This document shows positions 36,701-47,094 of a DNA stretch of 64,000 nucleotides, in pieces; the stretch's first letter is position 1, and each line of letters begins with the position of its first letter. The notes under the pieces are model-generated. The model saw only the letters and a list, made by a program, of their open reading frames with translations. It had not been told where the DNA came from and did no database searches. The stretch covers positions 1,240,001-1,304,000 of the forward strand of contig OU612075.1 of assembly GCA_914767715.1 (NCBI GenBank), read 5' to 3'. The stretch is from Membranipora membranacea. Its lineage: Eukaryota > Bryozoa > Gymnolaemata > Cheilostomatida > Membraniporidae. The position numbers were made by a program, and so were the translations under genes.

Positions 36701-39387
36701 AAGCCTTCATACTTATCTGAGGCTCTTATCTAATGAGATACACACACCAGACTCACCTGTCATCTAATGATGATAGCTGACAGTCAGACAGACTCAGCAC
36801 TCTGAGGGAGGTAAGACTGTATATAACAGGAGGCAGACCACCCACTGAGAAGTGATTATGGAGTATATGCAGCTTCTCCAGCTGACTAAGCTTAGACAGT
36901 CTGTCAAATATGTACAAAATAATGTTATATGTAATCAAGACGTACAAGATGAAAGATCCCTGATTAAATAATATCCTATAATATTAACACGTGTCACAAA
37001 ATAGCATTATATCTTTACCAATTTAAATCATATATAAAATGGATACAACTTGAAAATTCAATTAGTGGTTATTTTAGCACAGACCGAGATGAGGCTACAC
37101 TGATTTTCTTGTCTCAAATAATTCAGCTAAAATAAACTGCTGTCAAATTGTACCAAATTGATACCTCCTTCTGTTTTATGATAAATTAATACAAACAGAA
37201 CTGACACTAGATGAGATCGGACAAAAGAGCTACTTTATTAGTCTAGTTCTGATCCATCATCCCCCCTCCCAAATTTTACATATATCTTAAGTATGCACAA
37301 TTGGTGAGCACAAAAATAGGAATGTGGAATAAATAATTTTGGTCAAGCTGATAGAATGTGAAGTTTTAAAATTGTGGATAATATATTCTTCTGGAACCCT
37401 CCTATCTTTTTATACAGCCTCGTGAGTCAAAAATTCAACTTCAGATAATCATGGAGGGAAAAAGCATTCATACTTATCTGTAGCTCTTATCTAATGAGAT
37501 ACACACACCAGACTCACCTGTCATCTAGAGATGATAGCTGACAGAAAGTTAGACTCAGCACTCTGAGGGAGGTAAGACTGTATATAACAGGAGGCAGACC
37601 ACCCACTGAGAAGTTATTATTTATTATCCACAGCTCCTCCAGCTGACTGAGCTTAGACAGTCTGTAAAATATGTACAAAATAATATTATATGTAATCAAT
37701 CAGTACAGGATACAAGATTTCAGATATTTCTCATAATGTATCATCAAATATCATATTATATTACACAGTTACTCCATCTAACTTAGTCTATCAAATATAA
37801 TTAGCCAGTAATTGATTTATCTATGTCCCATTGCTATCATAATATACTAATCAAATAATTTGGACATATTATGTCTAAATTATCTATATTTGATTATAAG
37901 AATATCATATATCATGTTATCTCTTTTACAGTTAGGTAATTTGAAAATAAGACTTTGTTGAAATGAATTTGTATTTTGAAAAACACAAATTTTTGCATTC
38001 ACAACTGATGAATGAATTAGAAATAATCATAACAATGATTACAATTTCCATCTAATTCTACTCACCCTGTAAGTGATCCACTGGTAGACCTCAGATAGAG
38101 ATGTGTAAGATGAGGAGCTATAGACCTCAGACTATCAGATACCTCACTGTGATATATAACCATGTGAGTTATAGAGTGAGATCCTACTCTACTCTTTATC
38201 TCACTGATAGTCTGAGGTTTGGTAGTAACTGTGATCCCATTAGCCTCACCTCTACGTCTGATACACAGATCACCGAATATATCTACTCCCGCACTCTCTA
38301 CCTCTGCCTCTCCACTGTGTCTGTACCAGACATTATATTCTATAATATAATAATATTAATCATATATAATCAGTGCTGTCATCCTAATAAGGTCTAGTTA
38401 ATGTGTAATCTGGTATTTATCAGATTATACTGATAATCATCTTGTCCCTTGTGATATGATATGATTATGGGCTATTAGCATCTTATGATGTATGAGATCA
38501 AAACTCCTAACATTATATTAAGGTTTTTCTGTACAGCCTGACACTTCCTGGTATAAACAATTGCTGTGGCGATGGTTTACCAGGACGTTGGTAGGTTATA
38601 AAATAACTTATTGGCTTCTGTATAGAAATAACCAACATAAAAATAAATTCTTGTTAATGTGTAATCTGGTATTTATCTGTTTATACTGATAATCATCTTG
38701 TCTCTCATCATATGATATGATAATATGATTATGGGCTGATTAGCTATTAGCTTATTATGATGCATGAGATCACAACACCAGACTAAATAAAAAATCCTTT
38801 ACTGTATAGCCTCACAATTCCTGGTATGGCCAATTGTTGTGGTGATGGTTTTATCAGGACGTTTAAAGGTAGTGGTTTTGAATAAATTATTGGCTTCTGT
38901 ATAGAAATAACTAACATACAATTTGACTGTCTGTTTTCTGTACTGAAAATACAATTGCGTGCAAATGGCTAAATAATCTTGCGAGATGGGAGCATACCCT
39001 ATTGATTTACAAGCTCAAGATTTGGAATCATCATATCTTGTCGAGAACGAAATGGAAATTTTAATTTCATCTGTCTACTTAGCTCCATAATGAGATCTGC
39101 CTTTGATTGCCCCAAACCTAGTGAGAGTCCCCTGAGTAAAGTACAGGGGGTCATAATAGTGAAGAGGTTATTTTTGTCGTTATGAAGCTTGTATGAGCGG
39201 GGGGGGGGGAACTAAGCTGGTATTAGCAAAAAATTTGTGGTTACTTACTCGATTCCTCATCCCTGTCCTCGTCCTCACTCTCACTCTCAATCTCAATCTT
39301 ATTCTCATCCTCATCAACACCATCACTCTCACTCTTATTTTTTTTCTCACTCCTTCTCTTGATTAACCGTTTACTTGCACCGAGCAT
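27460..39387 (-). CDS. LRR-Roc-COR-caspase fusion protein (about 1373 aa, 13 exons)
   Basis: The gene model joins 39249-39387, 38066-38339, 37518-37661, 36757-36900, 35996-36139, 30713-32730, 30354-30491, 30045-30160, 29592-29759, 29158-29395, 28329-28565, 27981-28090 and 27460-27711. Every junction keeps phase. Predicted order: charged N-terminus (1-46), unknown region ending in an LRR-like stretch (47-138), LRRs (139-about 350), Roc GTPase (about 375-590) with P-loop GNRMAGKT (386-393), DLGG (438-441) and THRD (507-510), COR (about 595-870), linker (about 900-1040), caspase p20 (about 1046-1174) and p10 (1254-1373). Active-site His1129 lies in SHG and Cys1172 in QACAG. From family knowledge, Roc-COR is a GTP-driven dimerisation switch and caspases are activated by proximity. 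I infer a cytosolic sensor that activates its own protease. No kinase domain and no CARD, DED or death domain were recognised. The start ATG (39385-39387) may follow a 5' UTR intron, since ctttcag precedes it. Confidence 0.85.
27981..28090 (-). CDS. ROCO-caspase exon 12 (caspase p10, first part)
   Basis: It starts after ttgtag in phase 1 and ends at gtgagt in phase 0. It reads FVSPRSSETGSAFIRALVV, then TLYKFAGQFDVVTLGEL. This is the p10 substrate-pocket strand (S-W/Y-R...G-S-W/F). Here Pro stands where Trp or Tyr is usual (SPR), and Ala replaces Trp in GSAF. Confidence 0.85.
28329..28565 (-). CDS. ROCO-caspase exon 11 (p20-p10 linker)
   Basis: It joins exon 10 in phase to give QACAGSSREMLLDNTD, followed by a Ser/Pro/Thr-rich stretch (SVPSISELSAAAPEPLPTTS) and VADLIIMQSSFD. 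Such linkers are cut after Asp in caspase maturation. DNTD and several later Asp residues are candidates. At about 80 residues it is long for a caspase linker. Confidence 0.8.
28866..28944. repeat. Short hairpin element, family H, copy 3
   Basis: Arms ggagttgcccctcctttact and agagaggggcaactccaaac face a gcgacgtgacc loop. It lies within the intron between exons 10 and 11. Confidence 0.75.
29158..29395 (-). CDS. ROCO-caspase exon 10 (p20 with catalytic dyad)
   Basis: It starts EMVEAIHRETQLVDETGESV. FVLMITSHGTEGCVAGVD holds the catalytic His, and KPKLIVIQACAG holds the catalytic Cys in QACxG. Both catalytic residues are intact, so an active protease is expected. It ends at gtaagt in phase 1. 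Confidence 0.92.
29592..29759 (-). CDS. ROCO-caspase exon 9 (caspase p20, first part)
   Basis: It reads YTMTETRGRALLISNEYKLP, then NGSYRKGSEHDYRNMRALLV, then KLGFVVVGGHQNYTAK. RG.ALLI.N, R.GSE.D and L..LGF are the classic start of the caspase large subunit. Arg in YRKGSEHD corresponds to an S1-pocket arginine. Both ends are phase 0. Confidence 0.88.
30045..30160 (-). CDS. ROCO-caspase exon 8 (pre-caspase segment)
   Basis: It starts after acttctag in phase 1 and ends AATCAG before gttaca, a weaker donor, in phase 0. It reads AAAVDRAMIEEIMKEMREKP, then ALIIQDPQINTVGLSANQ. It leads directly into the p20 start. Confidence 0.7.
30354..30491 (-). CDS. ROCO-caspase exon 7 (linker)
   Basis: It starts after attttacag and ends at gtatgt, phase 1 on both sides. 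It reads FELTADEKTQIKDYLRSIP, then a Ser/Gln/Pro-rich stretch to PTSPPASD. Too short for a death-fold domain and probably flexible. Confidence 0.75.
30713..32730 (-). CDS. ROCO-caspase exon 6 (last LRRs, Roc, COR)
   Basis: A 2018-bp exon after ctatag, ending at gtaagt in phase 1. It opens with two to three LRRs (LDSLTRLEKLDLSHNKF, then LTHLNLLYIRSLEDL). The Roc domain follows: P-loop GNRMAGKTSLIRSL, switch region MFDLGGDKVYH, base-recognition THRD. Then comes COR (IPFIWEKIASFIENQ onward, including a winged-helix-like MHNEGRLMWFEKED). THRD resembles the THLD of LRRK-type Roc domains. No kinase follows. It ends in a proline-rich, charged tail (DPDWYTPPSDPATDPPLRSR). Confidence 0.92.
32890..32975. 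repeat. Imperfect intronic palindrome
   Basis: cttgtcacgccttgtca and ttttttggtttttttttg face gaaaaaaaccaaaa and cgcgtgacaagac. A small, degenerate foldback. Confidence 0.5.
33120..33300 (-). pseudogene. Decayed partial copy of the exon 6 start
   Basis: It resembles 32696-32880, the start of exon 6 plus its upstream intron. The minus strand reads LDSLARLEKLYLRFNN after an AG, then loses similarity without a donor. It is probably a leftover LRR exon duplication, not used in the model. Confidence 0.6.
35996..36139 (-). CDS. LRR cassette exon 5
   Basis: Same size and phase. Variable strands read LEELRIGRNNF and LSLSRCKL. The next exon in the transcript is 30713-32730, across an intron of about 3.3 kb. 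Confidence 0.85.
36757..36900 (-). CDS. LRR cassette exon 4
   Basis: Same size and phase as exon 3. It differs at LEKLHILHNHF (against LEELWIINNNF) and LSLSDCQL (against LSLTFCQL). About 15 of 144 bases differ, most of them amino-acid changing, while the flanking intron is nearly unchanged. Confidence 0.85.
37518..37661 (-). CDS. LRR cassette exon 3
   Basis: A 144-bp exon, phase 2 at both ends, encoding two LRRs: LSKLSQLEELWIINNNFSVG, then GLPPVIYSLTSLRVLSLTFC, then QLSSLDD. Being a multiple of three with equal phases, it can be added or skipped without breaking the frame. First of three tandem cassettes in transcript order. Confidence 0.85.
38066..38339 (-). CDS. ROCO-caspase exon 2 (N-terminal region, first LRR-like strand)
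   Basis: It starts after ttatattatag and ends at gtgagt in phase 2. It reads YNVWYRHSGEAEVESAGVDI, continues FGDLCIRRRGEANGI, and ends SIAPHLTHLYLRSTSGSLT. The end resembles an LRR strand (LTHLYL). The rest (residues 48-115) matches no family I recognise. Confidence 0.65.
39249..39387 (-). CDS. ROCO-caspase exon 1 (start, charged N-terminus)
   Basis: It begins MLGASKRLIKRRSEKK, a basic cluster, then becomes acidic (VDEDENKIEIESESEDEDRD). It ends in phase 1 at gtaagt. The basic patch could be a nuclear-localisation-like signal. The acidic tail is low complexity. Confidence 0.65.
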
Positions 39388-40465
39388 CTTAGCTGAAAGC
39401 AGATAGTATATGTAATACAGTCTCAAGTGAGAGATAAAGCGGGACATGGATTGCACGAGTCAGAGACAATGACTGATTAGCTCGAGTTTTATTCATTAGT
39501 CTGTATTTTGACTGGAGGGGAGCAACTCCAAAAGCTGGCAGTTGGACCACAATGTACCTATACCTCCCAATATATGCCAATTTATAGAGAACATCAGTCT
39601 GAACTAAGCTTTAAACACACATATAGATTTTGTTCCATCCTTGAAATTGGAGAAGTAGGTGCAATTTTTCAATAACAAAACATACGCCATATTTCCTAAT
39701 GGTAAGACAATATAATATGCAATCAATGCACAAATATTTCAAACACATGTATCAACAATTTGAAAAGTTCTTTGAAACATCTTTCTAATGCATTAAAATT
39801 TACTAGATCCTACACCAGTTTCCACTTACTAGCTAGAAATACTAAACTTAGAAACAAGAGTTAGAAAAGATACTAGTGGATTATGTTATACAGTCTATCT
39901 GTCTACTGTCCAGACAACGATCTACAATATACAGATAAATGGAAGAGTCTGTGCCACAATGTTTAGGACGGGAACACAAAAGGAGGGCTAGATTTATTCA
40001 AAAAAGCTCAATGCTGCAGAACCATTATCTTTGGTCATTCAACTTTTTAATACAAATAGGTGCCGGGCCTGAATCTCAAGCACTCTTCACTAACCTCTAT
40101 CGTAGAGATCAGAATACTGATAGAGAGGTTCACCACTAGGACTGCTCTGTGCTGAGTATATCTGAAGTCACCATGTATAGTGATTTATCAATGACGAGAT
40201 CAGATCACAATGTCCTGTAAGAAATGCGGGTATAAAATCATCAGATGTCTGAGGGGGAATATGGACCGAGCCTGATACTGGGTAAAATATTTAATCACAG
40301 TTTGAAAAATTAATGCAATTTATTAATTAACTATTGATGCAACAGCATAGAGTTTGTTTTCAGTAATGAAAACAATCTGCCCCTAAGTCCAAAGTTTATC
40401 TTCTGTGAGATGTATCCATAAATGCTACATGAAGCATACTAAATCTGAAAATTGGTTCTAGAACT
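39388..40465. other. 5' flank of the ROCO-caspase gene
   Basis: No supported coding sequence. 39514-39541 (gaggggagcaactcc) is a half-copy of hairpin family H. A 5' UTR exon and promoter should lie here or upstream, but no clear TATA box was identified. Confidence 0.4.
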
Positions 40466-40864
40466 AAGGCTTGGTTCACATTGTCCCAGATGACACTAGG
40501 ATGCCATCCCAGATGGTCCCAGTCACATTATAAAATTCATCCCAGATAGCCATCCCAGATAGCCATCCCAGTCAATGTGAATCAGAAAATGACACAATCC
40601 CAAACTGTCTGGGTCCGTCTGGGATAGCATCGGGAAAGTTTGTAAGCGTCAAACTTTCCCGATGCTATCCCAGACGGACCCAGACAGTTTGGGATTGTGT
40701 CATTTTCTGGTTCACATTGACTGGGATGGCTATCTGGGATGGCTATCTGGGATGGCTATCTGGGATGACTATCTGGGATGAATTTTATAATGTGACTGGG
40801 ACCATCTGGGATAAGCATCTGGGATGGCATCCTAGTGTCATCTGGGACAATGTGAACAAGCCAT
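40466..40864. mobile_element. Near-perfect palindromic foldback element (about 395 bp)
   Basis: The left half from ggcttggttcacattgtccc is mirrored to gggacaatgtgaacaagcc at the right. The two arms are about 185 bp around gtttgtaagcgtcaaac. Inside each arm is a short tandem repeat of ctatctgggatgg type (two to four copies). The flanks may carry a TA duplication. It has no coding capacity. Near-identity of the arms suggests a recent insertion or arm conversion. Confidence 0.85.
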
Positions 40865-43800
40865 AAGACACATTTCGTTTGACTGTTACATCAAGGTGGA
40901 TCAGGACTTGTGTTCTGTAATCTACAATGGTTATCAATCTTCTAACACTCACTGGTATGTTAGGGAGGCTTCGTGCTGAGCTTTTCTGAAGGTATCAGTG
41001 ACCAGTTGGGGTTGATGATATCACAGCTTTGATGATCTCCTAAGTCAATCTTCTCACTATGAGATTTGGTTTAGTAGTAAGATCTGCTCACATTAACTGT
41101 AATTTAATAATTGAGTATCTGATTATGGGCAGAACTGGATGTATATGACAGTGGTCCAGTTAATGCTAACAATCACAACCTCATGACCTGATCACTAGAT
41201 GGACTTTATACAAGGAAGTTCTGTCATTGACATATCGACTCGACCGACTCGGCTCATTAGGTCATGAGATTAAAATCTAGTTGTTTAATTCATCAATCAA
41301 TCCTGTTTGTGGGGAATTACATTTAACATTTGTTTATTGGATCAAGTTTCACCAAAGCACACCAATGACTTTGATTCAAAGTCGTTACATCCAGTTTTGC
41401 TATAAAATAACTTTCTTGAGAATACATTTTGTTTCACAATAAATATGTCCTTATCGCAAAGCAAAAACACCTGACTCGGATCATTAGGTCAAAAGATTAA
41501 AATCTAGAATGTGCTTTAGCTCAAATCTTGCTTTGTATGCATGTGAAGATCTCATTTCACACAAATACTTAGCTGGTTGAATGAAGTCAATCGAATTTGA
41601 CAACTTCAAAAGAAACTTGGCAGCTTATCAAAGATAAGAGAATCATAAGACTAAAACTTGACAACTAGGTCAAATACAGCTAGCTAGATAGTCATGAAGA
41701 AAGTATATCAGTGATATAAATATTTGTCTAGGAGCCCACACCCTGCTGCACGCAGTGATTTTATGGCACTTTATCTGATCCACCCTAAAGTCTGGGAAGA
41801 CTGATGAGGCTACAAGTGTGACTGTGATTTGTATACATAAATGCTAAATGCCACAGACTAAATTTTAGCGATGGTTCTTAAACTAAGAGGAAAAAATCTT
41901 TTGGTTGGTACTTCCTGTTTATCTTAGCAAAGACCACAATGGAGGGGCTTAATCATGAAATGAGCCTGTGCTGCGATTTTAGCCGTTTTCATATAAAGGC
42001 TGCATAACGGCTTCATATATGAAGAAGGGGAAGACAACTCAAAGCACTCACACGAGTTTTCAGAGATAATATAATTGTGTGGTTGATGGCGCCGCACCAT
42101 TTGGCGTTGAGTATATCAGGTCTGAGCCTTAGGTGGCATGTGTTCTGTATGATTGGCTGCCCTTATAAGACAAACCTACATGAGCTCTTAATTTTCTGAT
42201 ACTCACTGATATGTTAGATAGGTTCTGTGCTGAGATTTCATGCAAAGAAATTAACAATGAATTCAATTTGAAGTTTTCTGTTGCTAAGCTCGGTCTACAC
42301 AGTGAATGGAGCCAATGTAAGCTGTAAATGAAACAGACAAGATTAGAAAATAACTGGGCTCTATGGTTGGTGGGACTCCCTGGTCAAATCCTGCAAGAGC
42401 ATGACTCAGATGCGTCAGAAAATATCTTTAGCTATAATTCCCAATATAAGTCCATTTGTAAGTTTCACTTCATAGAATCTACATCTCAGGGTCAAATGCC
42501 TAACACTGAATATTAGAGTTTAAAATATTTTTAATGACAGCTGACTGATTGATGACATTCCTACAAGGAAATTCCCCTTATATCGCAAGTCACTTCAAAA
42601 CATTGAAGTAATATTAGAATATCTTTACTACTTTCTGTGGTTGAAGATAATGACAGCTAGAAATGTTAATATCATTATCTATTGAATCAACATCCCACTC
42701 TTCTGTGGTACTCACCAAATATAACAGATCGGATAATTACTGAACAGTCTGTGGAGACAGTGGTTGATCTTCTCGGAATGTTACGTTAGGAATGTTACGA
42801 ATGTTATGAACAGCCTTCTAAATGTTATTGAGCCAAGTGTGGTCTACAATAAATTACAAAACAAGAATACATCATTGTGATTTGTACAACCGAGTGAATA
42901 TGAAGTAATATAAAAAACCTTTTATGACCATACAGTAGTGGTATGTTTATCAAATTCATAAACATTCAAATCTAAGACCTGCTCATATTCATTGTGAGTG
43001 ATAAGTATGGGTGAAGGTAAGGGAAGGTTTAAGTTTCTAAACTTGGAAACAAAATCTGAAAATGACAGCTATCTAAAAGTTAGCCTCATTCATCGAATGG
43101 TGCATGGGAATAGGATAATCATTATTGGCTTTCCCACAACTAAACATCACAGATCAGTTCCAAAATATTATAAGCAAGAAATTACTGTCTATGAATGGCT
43201 ATAACACATTATATCCCTTACCTCGATCACCGACCAGTGACCGATGACTTGTTACCAGTACCTAGTGACCAGTGACCAGTGACCAGTACCCAGCAATCAG
43301 TGATCAGTCTCTCTGTAGATGGTCTTCTCAGTATAGGATTTGGTTCATTAGTAGGATGTGCTCGACTCACTGTAATATGTCACAGATTATCAGAAGATTG
43401 AATTTGGCTTCGGTGAATTTCAATCACAGCAGACATGGCACTGATTATAATTCACAACCATGACAGCCTGATAGATAGATGAGCTTTATACAAGGAAGTT
43501 CTGTCAGGGTCCCAATAAAAACAAAGTGAATGTCATAACTGCTCAATATGTCAAAAGGTTAACATTTAATTTGAGCATGCTAACATAATATATGTATGCA
43601 AAGCTCTCGTTTCAAACAAAACGCATCTGATTGAACAAAGGTGCAGTATTTTATAAGGTCAATATTATTTTATACCAGTATTTATTTTAGACGACCAATA
43701 CCAACTTTGGTTCTACTCACCAATCAGAACAGCTCCATCGATTTCTGGGTATTTATGAAACAGGTGGAGAGAGTGGTGGCTTTTGTAGGTGGAAACTAGA

Positions 43801-44251
43801 TGTACAGTCTGCAAAAGATATTAACCAAAATTTTAGAGTGGATAAGTAATCATGCTCCAAGGCCGCCCAAAGTTGTTAACTAGTTTTGATGGTTTATTGA
43901 ATTACGTTGCATTTGACAACAGAGAATGCCATATCATAAGATTGAATAACTGGCCAATCTTACACAAAGGAAAGAGTTGAGTTACTTGATTACTGTTACT
44001 CCATTTTTTTTGGGTATAATATAGCTGTGGTTAGATTCCCAATTAATTTATCGATTACTTTATCATAGAGCCTTATACTTTTTGGTATCATGTCTCTGGA
44101 AGATGTGGAGGCTGTTCTGCCACGTGATTCGGCTGAAGCGCTCACAAATATTAAAAACAGGGCATGAGTATTAATGAAAATATAAAATGTAATATTATTC
44201 CACTTACTTAATTACCTTAATTGCATTTTTTAGATGCTATCCCAATCTCCA
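40865..44251. other. Non-coding with old duplications
   Basis: 41050-41240 and 43310-43510 are diverged copies of each other (tctcactatgagatttggtt / tctcagtataggatttggtt, and a shared tttatacaaggaagttctgt). 43228-43310 is a short ccagtga minisatellite. I see no exon that I can support. Confidence 0.5.
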
Positions 44252-44446
44252 ATAGAATTGAGAATCTATAATAACTCTGTCTGCAGATTACACTAAATTA
44301 TCTAAAATCTCACTTGTAAGGTTCCTCCCCCTTTAATTACAGACAGTCCTATTCTCTCACACGGAACCACACTTCCCGCAGTTTGATTGGATAAAAAGTG
44401 AACACCTCACATCTCTTATCTATAATAACCAGTCTGTTATCACAGC

Positions 44447-44620
44447 ATGGCTACTTATAGTCAGACTCAATATTCTAACAATGACCCTCAAAGTACTGAT
44501 AGAGCAAATTGTCCATATCATGGTTTCTATGGTGTCCATGGTGTCTATGGTGTCTATGATGTTAAGCACCATATAAGGGTACACATATCATCATCACAGT
44601 GGAGGCCAATGGTGGTGTAG
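44447..44620 (+). pseudogene. Small ORF, copy A (frameshifted)
   Basis: It starts MATYSQTQYSNNDPQSTD and continues CPYHGFYGVHGVYGVYDV, then loses the frame relative to copy B at 47632 and stops at TAG (44618-44620). A small in-frame expansion of ggtgtctat is visible. Confidence 0.5.
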
Positions 44621-45766
44621 CTACAGAATCAAACATGGTCATTTAGGGATCGGTCGGACGAAGGCCCATATCATTTTTCTAGAGCTAAAATCTGAAAACC
44701 TGACAACTATCATAATCATGCTTCACTGTTATCATGCTAGCTGAGTGATATCAGCGTAACAAAATTAGACATCACCCCAGTAGGGAACTGAAAAGATAGC
44801 TTTGTGGCAGAAATCATTTATTTATCTCGAATCAAAGTGAATTGGCTCTCTGTAGTTAAGTTTGTTTAAGGAGTACAGCTTCAGCTTGATGAAACTTTTC
44901 TGCCAGTAAGGAAGTTTTATAAGATTTTAATGCAGGGCACACTTCCTTCAATTATGAAATAGGCATCTAGTTACAACTCTTGCATCTGCCATTTGCCTCA
45001 AAGGCATCTGGTTGTTTAAAATACATCAGGAAATAAACCTTTTAGATGCAGGATATTACTGTCCCAAACCAATCTGAATATTACTGTACTGAAACCATCT
45101 CATCGTACGTTGCGAGCCACTGAGTAAAATCATATTATGCAAGCTGGCGTAAAATGACACATTTATAATACTCTCTACTTGTTTCACCAAGCTAGAACTC
45201 TGCACTCTCTACTTACCTCAATATTTAACATCAAATTGTAGCAGCAGTATTGATACACTGATAGGGATGTACGTCTCAATCACTCTTATAGGACAGGTCT
45301 GCAGAGGTTATCTGATGTCACCATTTGTAGTGATTTATAAGCTCACAATCTACGGTAAGTAATATATAATAATAATTATCTGATCTCTGTAAGTAATATA
45401 TACATACAACAGTTATCTGATGTCTGTAAATATAGTCTGATACAGGTTGCAAGGTTTACAGGCATTTGGTAATTAATGGTGGAAAAATAATGGTTTAGGT
45501 TGAATATAGTCTGCCCTAAAGCCCGCTGTTGCCTGTTCCTCATCAAACTCCCACAATCTGACTATGACACTGACTATGGTAACTTGAAACCCTCAAAAAC
45601 ACCCAACTCAGTCCAACGCTGCAAATGTTTGGGCCACTTGACCTATAAATTGGATATTTTTGACAGCTTACCAATAGCTGAGGGCCAATACATCTCCTAA
45701 TATTATCATATTGGCTGAGATACTAATTAAATTTCACCTTATCCTGCCCTACAGTTGCCTGTATTT

Positions 45767-45832
45767 GGAGTTGCTCCACTCTACCCAACAATAAGTTGCC
45801 AGCAGGAAGACAGAGCAACTCGGAATACAGAT
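45767..45832. repeat. Short hairpin element, family H, copy 5
   Basis: ctgtatttggagttgctcc faces gagcaactcggaatacag. Also present in duplication copy B at 48924-48999, so it predates the duplication. Confidence 0.7.
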
Positions 45833-46975
45833 ATATTTGATTTAACTACCTATCATACGCTACCCTGTCATACTTGGTATAAAATCACCAACGGATGTAA
45901 GAGTTTGAAATGACTGAAATATCGTATATTTCTGCACACTGATTCAATATTTAAACTTGCGACAAACTCTACTTACCCTGCTCCTTGCCATCTGATCAGA
46001 GAGAAGAGAGCACTGTTACAATCTTACAGGTAAGTTCTGTAGAGTGGTCTCGATATGCAGCAGTTGTTCAATAAGAGCTATCACCTACTGTAAGTAATAA
46101 ATGTGAATAATTAAGATATGACTTGAGAGGCAATACTCTAAAATATTCTGTTACACTTCAGCAGTTTGGCGATTGCTAGTGGTACGACATTGGTATGGGT
46201 TCGATAAAGCTAAGGCCTAAGGTTTATGTTTATGCTCATTCACAATCACTAACTTACCTTGTCAGGATAAGATGGTATAACTTATTATATTAGATTCACT
46301 CACCGGACAGTTACTATTGGAGAGAGAAGATTCTACACCAGTCAATATTAGATTATACCAAGTTCTAGAGGAAGGATGGAGCTCACAGGCACAATGCTAC
46401 TGGCTCATTGATGACAGCCAGCTTGATATGAAATCTAAATAAAAAAGTTTCTCTCTATATCATGTGATATTAGACTCGAGTATTAAACACAAGTTGAACT
46501 TGGTACCACTTATCAAAGAAAGCCTGTGACCACAAGTTGAGCATTTATAACATTATTGCATTGATTCAGCAAAAGGTTGAGTGTTTAACCACAGTCTAAT
46601 ATTGATAGTGGTTTTACGCTGATAATATAATGCCTCTAACGGTATGAAATAAGGGGCGCCTGTACAGCTAATATAAAAACAATGAAGCGAAGTCATAGAT
46701 AACGGGTACATAAATAATGCTCAAGCCTCGTCCCTGTTTTTGAGGAATGGTGTCACTACTACACCCACTGTGTCCCTCATAGGAAATATCAACTGATGAT
46801 CAATTTGCAAAAGTACTGTTATACCACTATGTGCAGATTTTTTTTGCACAGAACCAGATGTAATTCAAGGCAGGCTCTACTTACACTTATAGAGAAGAGA
46901 TTATTGATACAGATGTACTACAAGCAAACTGATAGGGGAGATCTACTGGGTTTATCTGAATGTCACCAGATGATA

Positions 46976-47094
46976 GCAGGTGTCAGCAGGTGTCAGCAGG
47001 TGTCAGCAGGTGTCAGCAGGTGTCAGCAGGTGTCAGCAGGTGTCAGCAGGTGTCACCAGGTGTCAGCAGGTGTCACCAGGTGTCAGCAGGTGCA
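46976..47094. repeat. 10-bp minisatellite
   Basis: About twelve copies of ggtgtcagca, with two ggtgtcacca variants. It lies between the two copies of the 2.5-kb duplication. Confidence 0.95.

Larger units (their letters stand above)
35346..37661. repeat. Tandem intron-exon repeat carrying the LRR cassettes
   Basis: Units start at about 35346, 36294 and 37055. The second and third units are exactly 761 bp apart and about 1.5% different in their intron. The first unit has about 187 extra bases. Inside it, two related blocks (about 35521-35660 and 35705-35850) appear fused into one in the other units, which suggests a deletion by recombination between those blocks before the latest duplication. 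Confidence 0.85.
44252..46793. repeat. 2.5-kb tandem duplication, copy A
   Basis: It matches 47437-49928 with an offset of about 3.18 kb and roughly 90-95% identity. It starts at atagaattgagaatctataa and ends at cataggaaatatcaact. Copy A has about 67 bp near 46412-46478 that copy B lacks. It contains a broken version of the small ORF and a hairpin. Confidence 0.88.

Noticed and set aside
45500-45700. 66-codon open frame, repeated at 48670-48870
   Set aside because: It lacks an ATG start, and most differences between the two copies change amino acids. It is conserved only because the block is recently duplicated.
46976-47094. CRISPR-like array
   Set aside because: Units are 10-bp head-to-tail repeats without spacers, in a eukaryotic genome.
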